Positions 42,857-50,282 of a DNA stretch of 64,000 nt are shown piece after piece. The notes below the pieces were generated by a model that made no database searches, had not been told where the DNA came from, and was given only the letters and a program-made list of their open reading frames with translations. Position 1 is the stretch's first letter. Each line of letters opens with the position of its first letter. A program made the position numbers and the translations under genes. The DNA comes from Dehalococcoidia bacterium (GTDB lineage: Bacteria; Chloroflexota; Dehalococcoidia; UBA2979): positions 1 to 64,000 of the forward strand of contig JANQNP010000012.1 of assembly GCA_028279505.1 (NCBI GenBank), in the 5' to 3' direction.

Positions 42857-43468
42857 CTAGCGCTGGGCGAAGTCGTCCGGTAGCGCCGTGTTCCGCGGTA
42901 CTGACCGCGTGGTCGTAGCCCCCGGCGGGTTGCAGATCGGTTCGTCCGGGTCCGGATCGTCGCGACAGTCCCCGATCCGCAGCACGCTGAAGTCCACCCG
43001 CACCTCGCCGCCCGCTATGACGACCGGGAAGTTGTCCAGGTGGCGCGTCCCCGGCCCGTCGATCAGCACCCCGTCGATCCCGTAGACCGTCTCGCTACAG
43101 GGGTCGGCAAACACGCCCGTCACGTCGCCGACCCTGCGCACCGCCTCCCAGCGCAGGTGGCAACCCGTGTTCACCTCGCGCGAGAAGTACGCGAACGTCC
43201 CCACCTCCGGCACCTGCGTCACCCAGATCCCGTAGGTGAACCCGTCGTCGTCGGCGCCCCAGCTCGTGATCGGCTCTAGCCGAGGCACCCCCGGCTCCAA
43301 CTCGGTGAGCGCCACCCGGATCTCCGGGTCCGCCCCCGTGCTCACGAACGCCACTAGGCAGGCCCCGGCAGCGACGACGGAGACGAGGAGCACCGCGCCC
43401 AGCGCGAGCAGGCGCGGCCACGGGTTCCGAGGGCGCGAATCGTCCGGCGTGTCGTCGAAGTGCTGCAC
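42857..43468 (-). CDS. Membrane-anchored Rieske-fold protein lacking cluster ligands
   Basis: This is a 203-residue protein with one N-terminal transmembrane helix (LLALGAVLLVSVVAAGACLV). The outer domain has the course of a quinol-oxidase Rieske protein: NTGCHLRWEAV corresponds to CTHLGCxLxW, DPCSETVYGIDG to CPCHGSxYxxxG, then VLIDGPGTRHLDNFPVVIAG. The two positions that form the disulfide in true Rieske proteins are still Cys, but the four cluster ligands are replaced (Cys to Glu, His to Asn, Cys to Asp, His to Ser). A [2Fe-2S] cluster is therefore unlikely; a disulfide-stabilised structural role is inference. It is convergent with the suf operon. Confidence 0.7.
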   Translation of the reverse strand: MQHFDDTPDDSRPRNPWPRLLALGAVLLVSVVAAGACLVAFVSTGADPEIRVALTELEPGVPRLEPITSWGADDDGFTYGIWVTQVPEVGTFAYFSREVNTGCHLRWEAVRRVGDVTGVFADPCSETVYGIDGVLIDGPGTRHLDNFPVVIAGGEVRVDFSVLRIGDCRDDPDPDEPICNPPGATTTRSVPRNTALPDDFAQR

Positions 43469-43586
43469 GTAGCCGATCCTATCCAGCGTCGCTCCTGAGG
43501 TCGTCTGCAGCCGCCGGGTGGCCTCCGGTTGCGCTCACCTCGTACGATGTCGGGCCGCTGGCCCCCCGAACGATCCTGGAGCGTGT

Positions 43587-45209
43587 GTGGTCCGCACCTA
43601 TTCGCGGCGCGACGCGCTGCGGCTGGCGTCCGGCGTTGGACTACTCGCCGGCGGTGGCTGGCTCGGCATCGCCTGCGGCGACGGATCGGACGGCGACGAC
43701 GCCGCAACACCCCCGGCCGTCGTACCACGTGACGACCCGCCCGACGGCGAGCGATCCGGCCGCCTCCGGCTCGGGGTCCTGCGTCAGGAGGGCTTCGCCT
43801 CGCAGCCCTTCAGCCGGCTCGAGCAGCTCCTCGCCTACTCCCGCCTCGTCGCGCTCGACCCACGCTCCGCGACCGTCCATCCGGACCTCGCCAGCACCTT
43901 CGAGGTCATCGAGCCGCTCGAGGTCCGCTTCGCGCTCCGCCCCGGCGTCTTCCTCCACCCCGACCTCGAAGACCTCGCCGTCCCGGTCACCGCTGAGCTG
44001 ATCCAGCGCGACTTCGAACGCCGCGCCGCGGATGGCGTGCCGCTGTTCGCCGACGTCCTCGACCGTATCGAGGCCCCGGACAGCGCCACGCTCGTCCTCC
44101 ACCTCCGCGCCCCGTTCGCGCTGCTCTTCGAGATGCTCGCCTCCCCGGACGCCAGCGTGCGCGGTGAGAACCGCTACTCCGCCTTCTCGGAGGAGGTCGG
44201 CAGCGGTCCGTTCGTGCCCGCCGGGCAGGACTCGACCGGCCACGCCCTCGTTGCCAACTCGCGCTACCACGAGGAGGGCTACCCACGGCTCGACCGCGTC
44301 AACGTGCTCCACTTCGCTGACGAGGACGACCTCGATCGGGCCTTCCTCGGATCCGAGATCGACGTTCGCCACCACCCCGACGCCGAGAGCCGCGACCGAG
44401 CCCTCGAACGCCCCGACATGCAGCAGGTCACCCGCCCCCGCCGCGCGCTCCGCGGCCTCGGGCTCTCGCTGCTGCCGAGCAAGGGCGGCGTCCCCACCGT
44501 CCACGTCGAGGCGTTCCAGGACGAGCGCGTCCGTCGCGCCGTCTCGGTCGCCCTCGATCGCGCCGCCCTCGCCGAGGTCGACGGCAGCCGTGTCGCCAGC
44601 CCGGTCGGCGCCGCTCATCGCGCGGACAGCCTCCCGAACAACGAGCTCCTCGCTCACCCGCTCTACCAGCACGACCCCGCCGAGGCCGCGAAGCTCCTCC
44701 AGGCTGCCGCCGTCGACCCCGTCGAGTTCCGGATCACCGCCTCCGCGTCGGTCGGCCCACGCTCGTACACCACGCTGCTGGAGCAGCAGCTCCGCGAAGC
44801 CGGCTTCCAGGCCCAGATCCGCCTCGAGGATCACGCCGACTGGGAGGCCGCCTTCTTCGCCGGCGACTTTGAGGCCGCGCTGTTCGAGCTGACCGGCCTC
44901 GACACGCCGGACGTCGGTCTGACGCTCCACCGCACCGCCGGCCTCGACGGTCGCTTCTCCCTCTGGGGCTACTCGAACCCCGTCTTCGACGCCTCCGCCA
45001 ACGCCGCCCTCGCCGAGCTCGTCCCCAGCCGCCGCGCGGCCGCCATCCGCGAGGCGCAGCGCGTCCTCCTCGAGGAGGCGCCCGGCATGTTCCCTCTCGT
45101 CACACCCGTCGAGGTCGCCTCGATCGCGTCGAGGGTGGGCGGGTACCGCTTCGACGCGTACGACTTCAACCCCGGCTGGCTCGCCGCCGAGTGGGAGCGC
45201 CCCGCCTAG
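43587..45209 (+). CDS. Tat-exported ABC transporter substrate-binding protein (SBP_bac_5, lipoprotein)
   Basis: This is a 540-residue extracellular solute-binding protein of the peptide/nickel (family 5) type. The N-terminus begins VRTYSRRDALRLASGVGLLA: the twin-Arg SRRDAL and a hydrophobic stretch ending in LGIAC give a Tat signal with a lipobox. The fold signature includes LLAYSRLVALDPRSATVHPD, DVLDRIEAPDSATLVLHLRA and DERVRRAVSVALDRAALAEV. GTG at 43587 has TGGAGC 6 bases upstream. No permease or ATPase gene is adjacent, so its transporter partner lies elsewhere or it is an orphan sensor-like binding protein. Confidence 0.87.
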   Translation: MVRTYSRRDALRLASGVGLLAGGGWLGIACGDGSDGDDAATPPAVVPRDDPPDGERSGRLRLGVLRQEGFASQPFSRLEQLLAYSRLVALDPRSATVHPDLASTFEVIEPLEVRFALRPGVFLHPDLEDLAVPVTAELIQRDFERRAADGVPLFADVLDRIEAPDSATLVLHLRAPFALLFEMLASPDASVRGENRYSAFSEEVGSGPFVPAGQDSTGHALVANSRYHEEGYPRLDRVNVLHFADEDDLDRAFLGSEIDVRHHPDAESRDRALERPDMQQVTRPRRALRGLGLSLLPSKGGVPTVHVEAFQDERVRRAVSVALDRAALAEVDGSRVASPVGAAHRADSLPNNELLAHPLYQHDPAEAAKLLQAAAVDPVEFRITASASVGPRSYTTLLEQQLREAGFQAQIRLEDHADWEAAFFAGDFEAALFELTGLDTPDVGLTLHRTAGLDGRFSLWGYSNPVFDASANAALAELVPSRRAAAIREAQRVLLEEAPGMFPLVTPVEVASIASRVGGYRFDAYDFNPGWLAAEWERPA

Positions 45210-45351
45210 CCGAGCCACCGCCTCGCCGACGATGTACCGTGGGCGACCAGCCGCCCGCGCGGACGCAGGCAGCTTTGGAGGACCCGATCAGCCTCAGGAC
45301 CGATCCCCCGACGACACGCCGGATCGCGGCCTCCGACGAAGGCGTGCGCCC

Positions 45352-46185
45352 GTGAGCGACGACGCCGTCGGCTCGCTCGACCTCGATGCGGTGCGCGACG
45401 GCCTCGAGCGCGCCGTCGCCCACGCGAACCAGGCGATCCTCGACGTGATCGGTCAGGACACCGTGCGCGTCGGCCACAAGCCCGGCGAGGGCCCCGTCAC
45501 CGAGGCTGACCACGCCGCCGACGATATCCTCCACCGCGAGCTGATCGACCTTGTCGAGGGCGCGCACTGGATCTCCGAGGAGTCCCGGCAGGACGCTCCG
45601 CTGATCCACGGCGAGCCGACCTGGGTCGTCGACCCCCTCGACGGCACCCGCGAGTTCCTTCGCGGCCTCCCGGAGTTCGGCGTCTCCGTCGGGCTCTTTG
45701 TCGGCGACGAGATCGTCCTCGGTGCCGTCGGGCTACCGCTGACTGAGGGCGGCGATGAGCCGGCCGTGCTCTCCGGCCTGATCGACGGTGATCGCCTCGA
45801 GGCGCGCCTCAACGGCGAGCCGCTTCCGTCCCGCAACGGCCACGAGACGATCGAACGCGTCGTCGTCTCCCGACACGACTACGAGTGGCGCGAGCTCCAC
45901 TACCAGATCCCGTTCGACGTCTACCCGTGCGGATCCGCGGCCGTGAAGCTCGTCCACGCCGCGACCGGCCAGGCCGACGTCTACTTCTCGACTGGCCCTC
46001 GATCGGTCTGGGACGTCGCCGGGGGCGTCGCCGTCCTCGAGGCAGCCGGCTGCGCGCTGCTGATGCTGAACGGCCAGCGCCTCGACCTCTCACCTCAGCA
46101 GGAGCGGATTCCGCCGTACGTCGCCGGTCCTCGCGAGTCCTGTATCGCGCTCCTGCGCCGCCTCGGCGCGCGGATCGCCGACTGA
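45352..46185 (+). CDS. cysQ: Inositol-monophosphatase-family phosphatase (CysQ-like)
   Basis: This is a 277-residue Mg-dependent phosphatase. The metal-binding motif is WVVDPLDGTREFLRGLPEFG, the upstream Glu pair is in HWISEESRQ and the C-terminal motif is SVWDVAGGVAVLEAAG. DGTREFLRG in place of DGTxNF favours the 3'(2'),5'-bisphosphate nucleotidase (CysQ) group, which recycles PAP from sulfate assimilation, over inositol phosphatases. A GTG start at 45352 is used with weak GAAGG upstream. Sulfur-linked neighbours (suf) are nearby but not contiguous. Confidence 0.85.
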   Translation: MSDDAVGSLDLDAVRDGLERAVAHANQAILDVIGQDTVRVGHKPGEGPVTEADHAADDILHRELIDLVEGAHWISEESRQDAPLIHGEPTWVVDPLDGTREFLRGLPEFGVSVGLFVGDEIVLGAVGLPLTEGGDEPAVLSGLIDGDRLEARLNGEPLPSRNGHETIERVVVSRHDYEWRELHYQIPFDVYPCGSAAVKLVHAATGQADVYFSTGPRSVWDVAGGVAVLEAAGCALLMLNGQRLDLSPQQERIPPYVAGPRESCIALLRRLGARIAD

Positions 46186-46243
46186 CGCCCGAAGGTTCAG
46201 AGGGGCTGGCGAGGCGGATCGAGGCTACGGCAGCGCCGTCTGG

Positions 46244-46897
46244 CTAGGTGAGCGGTCCGTCCGCGCGGCGCGCCACCACCGCCCACAGCGGGTCGGCGCC
46301 CTCGGGGGACCGATCGATGAACAGCGGGTCCTCGAAGCCGCCCGCGATCACGTGGTACGAGGCCACGAGCCTCGCTCGGTCGTCACGGCTGAGCTGCTGC
46401 CACACCGCGACCGCCTTCGTCGGGAACATCCGGTGCGAGAACGCCACCACCGAGGTCCCACCAGGCTTCAGCACCCGCGCCACCGAGGCGAACACCGCGG
46501 CCGGTTGCGTCAGGTACTGCACCGAGACCGCGCTCACCACGAAGTCGAAGCTCCCATCGAGGTAGGGCAGCTCTGGCCGCTCGTTGAGGTCGTGCACGAC
46601 ATAATCATTAAGCTGCGGGTTCGTCGCCAGCTCCTGCTCGTTCATCCCGAGCCCGGACACGCGCCCGTACGCCACGTCCGTCGGCAGGTGCGAGACCCAC
46701 GAGGACATCAGGTCCAGCACCTCGCTCCCGGCCGGGATCAGCTCGGCGTACAGCCCGGTCAGCGCCTCGATCGTCGCGTCGTCGATGTGCGTGACGAAGC
46801 GCGGCTCGCGGTAGAACTGGCTGTCCGGCCCCGGGTCCACCCGCTGGAAGAACTCGGCAGGGAACGTCGCGTCGCCGCTGGGCTGCTCGTTCGTCAT
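46244..46897 (-). CDS. SAM-dependent methyltransferase (class I)
   Basis: This is a 217-residue class I methyltransferase-like protein. The motif I region is EVLDLMSSWVSHLP, which is altered relative to the usual Asp-x-Gly-x-Gly. It is followed by YVVHDLNERPELPYLDGSFD, corresponding to motifs II-III, and LKPGGTSVVAFSHRMFP for post-motif III. The loss of the glycine-rich loop is odd but shared by a family of hypothetical proteins with this SSWVSHLP stretch. The substrate is unknown. The ATG at 46897 is preferred because GGGAGCGG precedes it. Confidence 0.78.
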   Translation of the reverse strand: MTNEQPSGDATFPAEFFQRVDPGPDSQFYREPRFVTHIDDATIEALTGLYAELIPAGSEVLDLMSSWVSHLPTDVAYGRVSGLGMNEQELATNPQLNDYVVHDLNERPELPYLDGSFDFVVSAVSVQYLTQPAAVFASVARVLKPGGTSVVAFSHRMFPTKAVAVWQQLSRDDRARLVASYHVIAGGFEDPLFIDRSPEGADPLWAVVARRADGPLT

Positions 46898-47003
46898 CAC
46901 CGCTCCCACGCCTGCCGTCTGCCTGCGGAGGGTACCCGCCGAGTGCGCTTCGGTTTCGTCGCGGCGTGCCCGCTTGCACGCGCGTGGCTACGTGGCCCGG
47001 CGA

Positions 47004-48329
47004 TCAGCGAATCCGGTACTCGCGAAGCCCGGCCGCCAGCCCCAGCACCGCCAACCCGCCCGCGAGCGTTAGCCCGCCGAACACCAGCTGCGTGCTCTGC
47101 GCCCCGATCCCCGCGGCCAGCAACCCGCCGCCCGCCGCCCCGGCGGTCGTCATCGCGCGGTCGAGGGACACGAGGCTGACCACCCGCCCGCGCAGATGCT
47201 CGGGCGCCGCCGTCAGCAGGATCGTGTGACTGAGCGGCAGGTACCCGCCGTGGAACAGTCCCACCCCGAAGATCGCCGCGTAGGTGGCCACCAGGTCGAA
47301 CGGCTCGGGCAGCCAGGGCGAGGCGCCGAACGCCATCAGGAACCCGCCCATGACCAACACGCTGAGCGCGATCCGCCGACCCGGAGTGTCGCTTGGCGCC
47401 GCCGCGAGTCGCAGGGAACCCAGCAGCGACCCGGCGCCGCCCACCGCCACCAGCGTCGCGATCCCCAGCTCCCCCGTGTCGAGCACCGTCCGCGCGAACA
47501 GCGGCGCGAACAGCTGCATCCACATCATCGCCACGCCATAGAACACCAGCGACAGCGCCAGTACCCCGCGGATCGGCGGCGAGGACCACGCGAACCGGAT
47601 CCCCTCCATCAGGTCGGCGCCCATCGCGCTCGCACCGCCGCGCTGGCGCGTCTTCGCGGGCACGTCGATCATCTTCGTCGCCACCACGGTGATGAAATAC
47701 ACCGCCGCGATCGTGATGAACGTCCCGTTGATCCCCAACGCCCAGAGCAGCAGCCCGCTCGCCATCACCCCGGCGATCCGCATGAAGTTCTGGGTCGACG
47801 ACATCAGCGCGACCGCGTTCGTGAGCAGCGGCGCCGGTACCGAGTCGGCGATCAGCGACTGGCGCGCCGGCTGGTCGAACGCCATGAAGATCCCGCGTGT
47901 GAAGCTCACCGCGTAGATGTGCCACAGCTCGATCTGCCCGCTCACCAGCAGCGTCGCGAACAGCACGTTGAGGATGAAAACCCCGAGCTTGGTCCCGAAC
48001 AGCAGCGTCTTCCGGTCGAACCAGTCCGCGATCACCCCGGCCCACACCCCGAACAGCAGCTGCGGTACCACCCGCATCGCGACCACCCCTCCGAGGTGCG
48101 CGGGGTTGTCGTCGGTGATCACGAGGACGAGCCACGGCCGGGCGATCTGCTCCATCCACAGCGCCGCCGCGTGCCCGGTCTGCCCGATCCACAGCAGGCG
48201 CAGGTTTCGGTAGCGGAGCGACGCGAACATGCCGGACGGCGGCGGACCGTCGAGTGCGACCGCGGCCGCCTCGGGAGGCTCGCCGGAGGGCGGTTCAGTT
48301 ACCTGATCGGTCGTCGGGGGTGAGGCCAC
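47004..48329 (-). CDS. MFS transporter (EntS-like)
   Basis: This is a 441-residue MFS_3-type transporter. After a 34-residue Pro/Glu-rich cytoplasmic tail, the first helices show ASLRYRNLRLLWIGQTGHAA and LLFGVWAGVIADWFDRKTLL, a motif A variant. The second half has LRGRVVSLVSLDRAM. This group exports siderophores, macrolides and other small molecules; the substrate is not inferable. A GTG start at 48329 is used. A perfect 12-base palindrome lies between this start and the preceding gene. Confidence 0.88.
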   Translation of the reverse strand: MASPPTTDQVTEPPSGEPPEAAAVALDGPPPSGMFASLRYRNLRLLWIGQTGHAAALWMEQIARPWLVLVITDDNPAHLGGVVAMRVVPQLLFGVWAGVIADWFDRKTLLFGTKLGVFILNVLFATLLVSGQIELWHIYAVSFTRGIFMAFDQPARQSLIADSVPAPLLTNAVALMSSTQNFMRIAGVMASGLLLWALGINGTFITIAAVYFITVVATKMIDVPAKTRQRGGASAMGADLMEGIRFAWSSPPIRGVLALSLVFYGVAMMWMQLFAPLFARTVLDTGELGIATLVAVGGAGSLLGSLRLAAAPSDTPGRRIALSVLVMGGFLMAFGASPWLPEPFDLVATYAAIFGVGLFHGGYLPLSHTILLTAAPEHLRGRVVSLVSLDRAMTTAGAAGGGLLAAGIGAQSTQLVFGGLTLAGGLAVLGLAAGLREYRIR

Positions 48330-48334
48330 AGCCT

Positions 48335-48346
48335 CACGTTAACGTG
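48335..48346 (-). promoter_or_regulatory. Perfect palindrome just upstream of the MFS gene
   Basis: CACGTTAACGTG is a perfect 12-base palindrome located in the 21-base gap between the HAD gene stop and the MFS GTG. The AT-rich centre stands out in a GC-rich context. It may be an operator for a local repressor or overlap the ribosome binding site; no adjacent TetR-type gene is seen. Confidence 0.45.
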
Positions 48347-48350
48347 CGTG

Positions 48351-48944
48351 TTAGGGTCGGTCGAGCCGTGCCGTCTGACCGCCGCCTGCCTCGATCAGGT
48401 CCGCGAGTCCGGTCATCGACGCGAACCGGCGCACCGCCGGATCGAGGTCGAGATCGCGGTTCCGAGGCCAGTCCCGGAGGTACACCGCCACGTTCGATCG
48501 CTGCGCGAGCAGCTGCGCCGTGCGCGGATCGTCCTCGACGTGCTCGATCGCGCCGAGGCGTTCGACCTGCTCGAGCTTGTGGTGCGGACTCTTCAGCGGG
48601 CCGCGGTTGATCACGATCTCGCTGTAGAACTCCCGCAGCCCGTACCACCGCAACCAGTAGCTCGGATCCGACCGCCGCCCGGTCAGTAGCACCACCCGCC
48701 GCTGCCGCGACAGGCGCTCGAGGGCGGCACGCGCGTCGCGGACCGGTCGTCTGAGGTCGAACCGCAGGTGGTCCAGCGGCGCCCCGCTCCAGCGCGGCCA
48801 CACGCGTGCCCGAGGCGGCGGCGCCTCTGGGTCGAGGAACGTCCGCTGGATCCCCCAGTTCAGCCCAACGATCGGTGCGCAGACGACCCCATCGAGGTCG
48901 ATCGTCATCACCGGTAGCTCGCCGGCCTCAGAACCCTCGCTCAC
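48351..48944 (-). CDS. HAD-like phosphatase/nucleotidase
   Basis: This is a 197-residue HAD-fold protein. Motif I is MTIDLDGVVCAP near residue 13, motif II is VVLLTGRRSD, the motif III Lys is probably in SPHHKLEQVERLG, and motif IV is HVEDDPRTAQLLA. The size and pattern fit a polynucleotide or 5'-nucleotidase-like phosphatase. The GTG start overlaps the permease stop by GTGA, so translation is coupled to the amino acid permease. The substrate is unknown. Confidence 0.82.
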   Translation of the reverse strand: MSEGSEAGELPVMTIDLDGVVCAPIVGLNWGIQRTFLDPEAPPPRARVWPRWSGAPLDHLRFDLRRPVRDARAALERLSRQRRVVLLTGRRSDPSYWLRWYGLREFYSEIVINRGPLKSPHHKLEQVERLGAIEHVEDDPRTAQLLAQRSNVAVYLRDWPRNRDLDLDPAVRRFASMTGLADLIEAGGGQTARLDRP

Positions 48945-50266
48945 GAGCCGCCGCGCCGCTCGTAGCGGACGATGTACTCGGAAGCGACCAGCCCGACCGC
49001 CAGCAGCGCCAACCCGGCGATAAACGCTTCGAGGTCCATGAACCCCGCCAGCGCCAGGTTCCCCAGCAATCCGAGGACCGCGAACGTCGGGACCCCGTTG
49101 ATGTCCCCTGGCAACCGGAACGGCCGCTCCGCGTCCGGGCGGCTGCGGCGCAGCATAATCACCGCCGCGTTCACGATCGCGAACAGCGCGAACACCGCGA
49201 AGTTCGTCACCTGCGCCACAAACCCGATATCCCCCGTCGACGCCAGCGCCACCGCCAGCACTGCGATGATCAGCGTCGAGATCCACGGCGTGTGCCGCGT
49301 CCGCGAGACCCGCGCGAATATCGAGGGCAGCAATCGCCGTCGCGCCATCCCGTAGCTGATCCGCGCACCGGTCGCGACCAGCAGCAGCACCGTGTTGAAC
49401 GTCGCGAACAGCGCGATCGCCGTGATCACGTCCGCCCAGCGGTCGCCCGCCACGGCCTCGACCACATCCGCCAGCGGCGCATCGCTGTCCGCGAGCTGCT
49501 GCCACGGGATCGAAGAGATCGAGGCGATCGTGACCAGCACGTAGAGGATCGTCGTCACGATCACGGCGATGACGATCGCGATCGGGATGTTGCGCCGTGG
49601 GTTGACGGTCTCCTCCGACAGCGTCGCGATCTGCTCGAACCCCTGGTACGCGAAATACACCAGCGACCCGGCCCCGAGTACCCCGACCCAGCCCTGCTCG
49701 AGCGAGAACAGGTCCGCGTCGCCCACATTCGGCAGCCCGACGAAGACCACGAGGACCAGCCCACCCGCCTCGGCCAGCGTGAATGCGATCGCGACGCTCG
49801 TCGTCTCGCGCACGCCGATGTACGCGATCGTTGCTGACGCGATCAGCACCGCGATCGCCAGCGGCGTTGCGCCCAGCTCCACGACGTCGTCGAGGTACCC
49901 GCCGAACCCGAGCGCGACCGCCGCCGCTCCGATCACGCTGACCGCGAGGTCGAACCACCCGGTGAGGAACGCGGTCCGCACGCCGAACGCCTCGCGCGTG
50001 TACGACGCGGCCGCCCCGGCGTCCGGGAACATCGAGGCGAGTTCCGCGAACGCCATCCCCGTCGGCGCCGCGACCAGCGCTCCGATCACGAACGCCAGCC
50101 ACACCCCGTTCCCCGCCTCGCCCGCCGCCTCGCCCACCAGCACGTAGATCCCGGCGCCGAGGATGATCCCGATCCCGGAGAGGCTGACCGCGATCGGCCC
50201 GAGCTGCCGCTCGAGGGCCGGTCGACCGGGTTCGATGGGACGAGGCTGACTGGGCGCGTGCGCCAC
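48941..50266 (-). CDS. APC-family amino acid permease
   Basis: This is a 441-residue permease with 12 hydrophobic segments. Typical features are VSLSGIGIILGAGIYVLVGE, with the unwound helix 1 motif, FAELASMFPDAGAAASYTRE, and SLVYFAYQGFEQIATLSEET, followed by NPRRNIPIA. It resembles cationic amino acid transporters of the YfnA/CAT group. The GTG start is 17 bases upstream in the minus direction from the Lon-like gene stop. It is coupled to the downstream HAD gene. Confidence 0.9.
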   Translation of the reverse strand: MAHAPSQPRPIEPGRPALERQLGPIAVSLSGIGIILGAGIYVLVGEAAGEAGNGVWLAFVIGALVAAPTGMAFAELASMFPDAGAAASYTREAFGVRTAFLTGWFDLAVSVIGAAAVALGFGGYLDDVVELGATPLAIAVLIASATIAYIGVRETTSVAIAFTLAEAGGLVLVVFVGLPNVGDADLFSLEQGWVGVLGAGSLVYFAYQGFEQIATLSEETVNPRRNIPIAIVIAVIVTTILYVLVTIASISSIPWQQLADSDAPLADVVEAVAGDRWADVITAIALFATFNTVLLLVATGARISYGMARRRLLPSIFARVSRTRHTPWISTLIIAVLAVALASTGDIGFVAQVTNFAVFALFAIVNAAVIMLRRSRPDAERPFRLPGDINGVPTFAVLGLLGNLALAGFMDLEAFIAGLALLAVGLVASEYIVRYERRGGS

Positions 50267-50282
50267 GTCGTGGGTCCTTGGA

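Noticed and set aside
43641..45218. 525-codon minus-strand frame opposite the solute-binding protein
   Set aside because: It is a shadow frame caused by high GC; the plus strand has a clear Tat signal and a family match.
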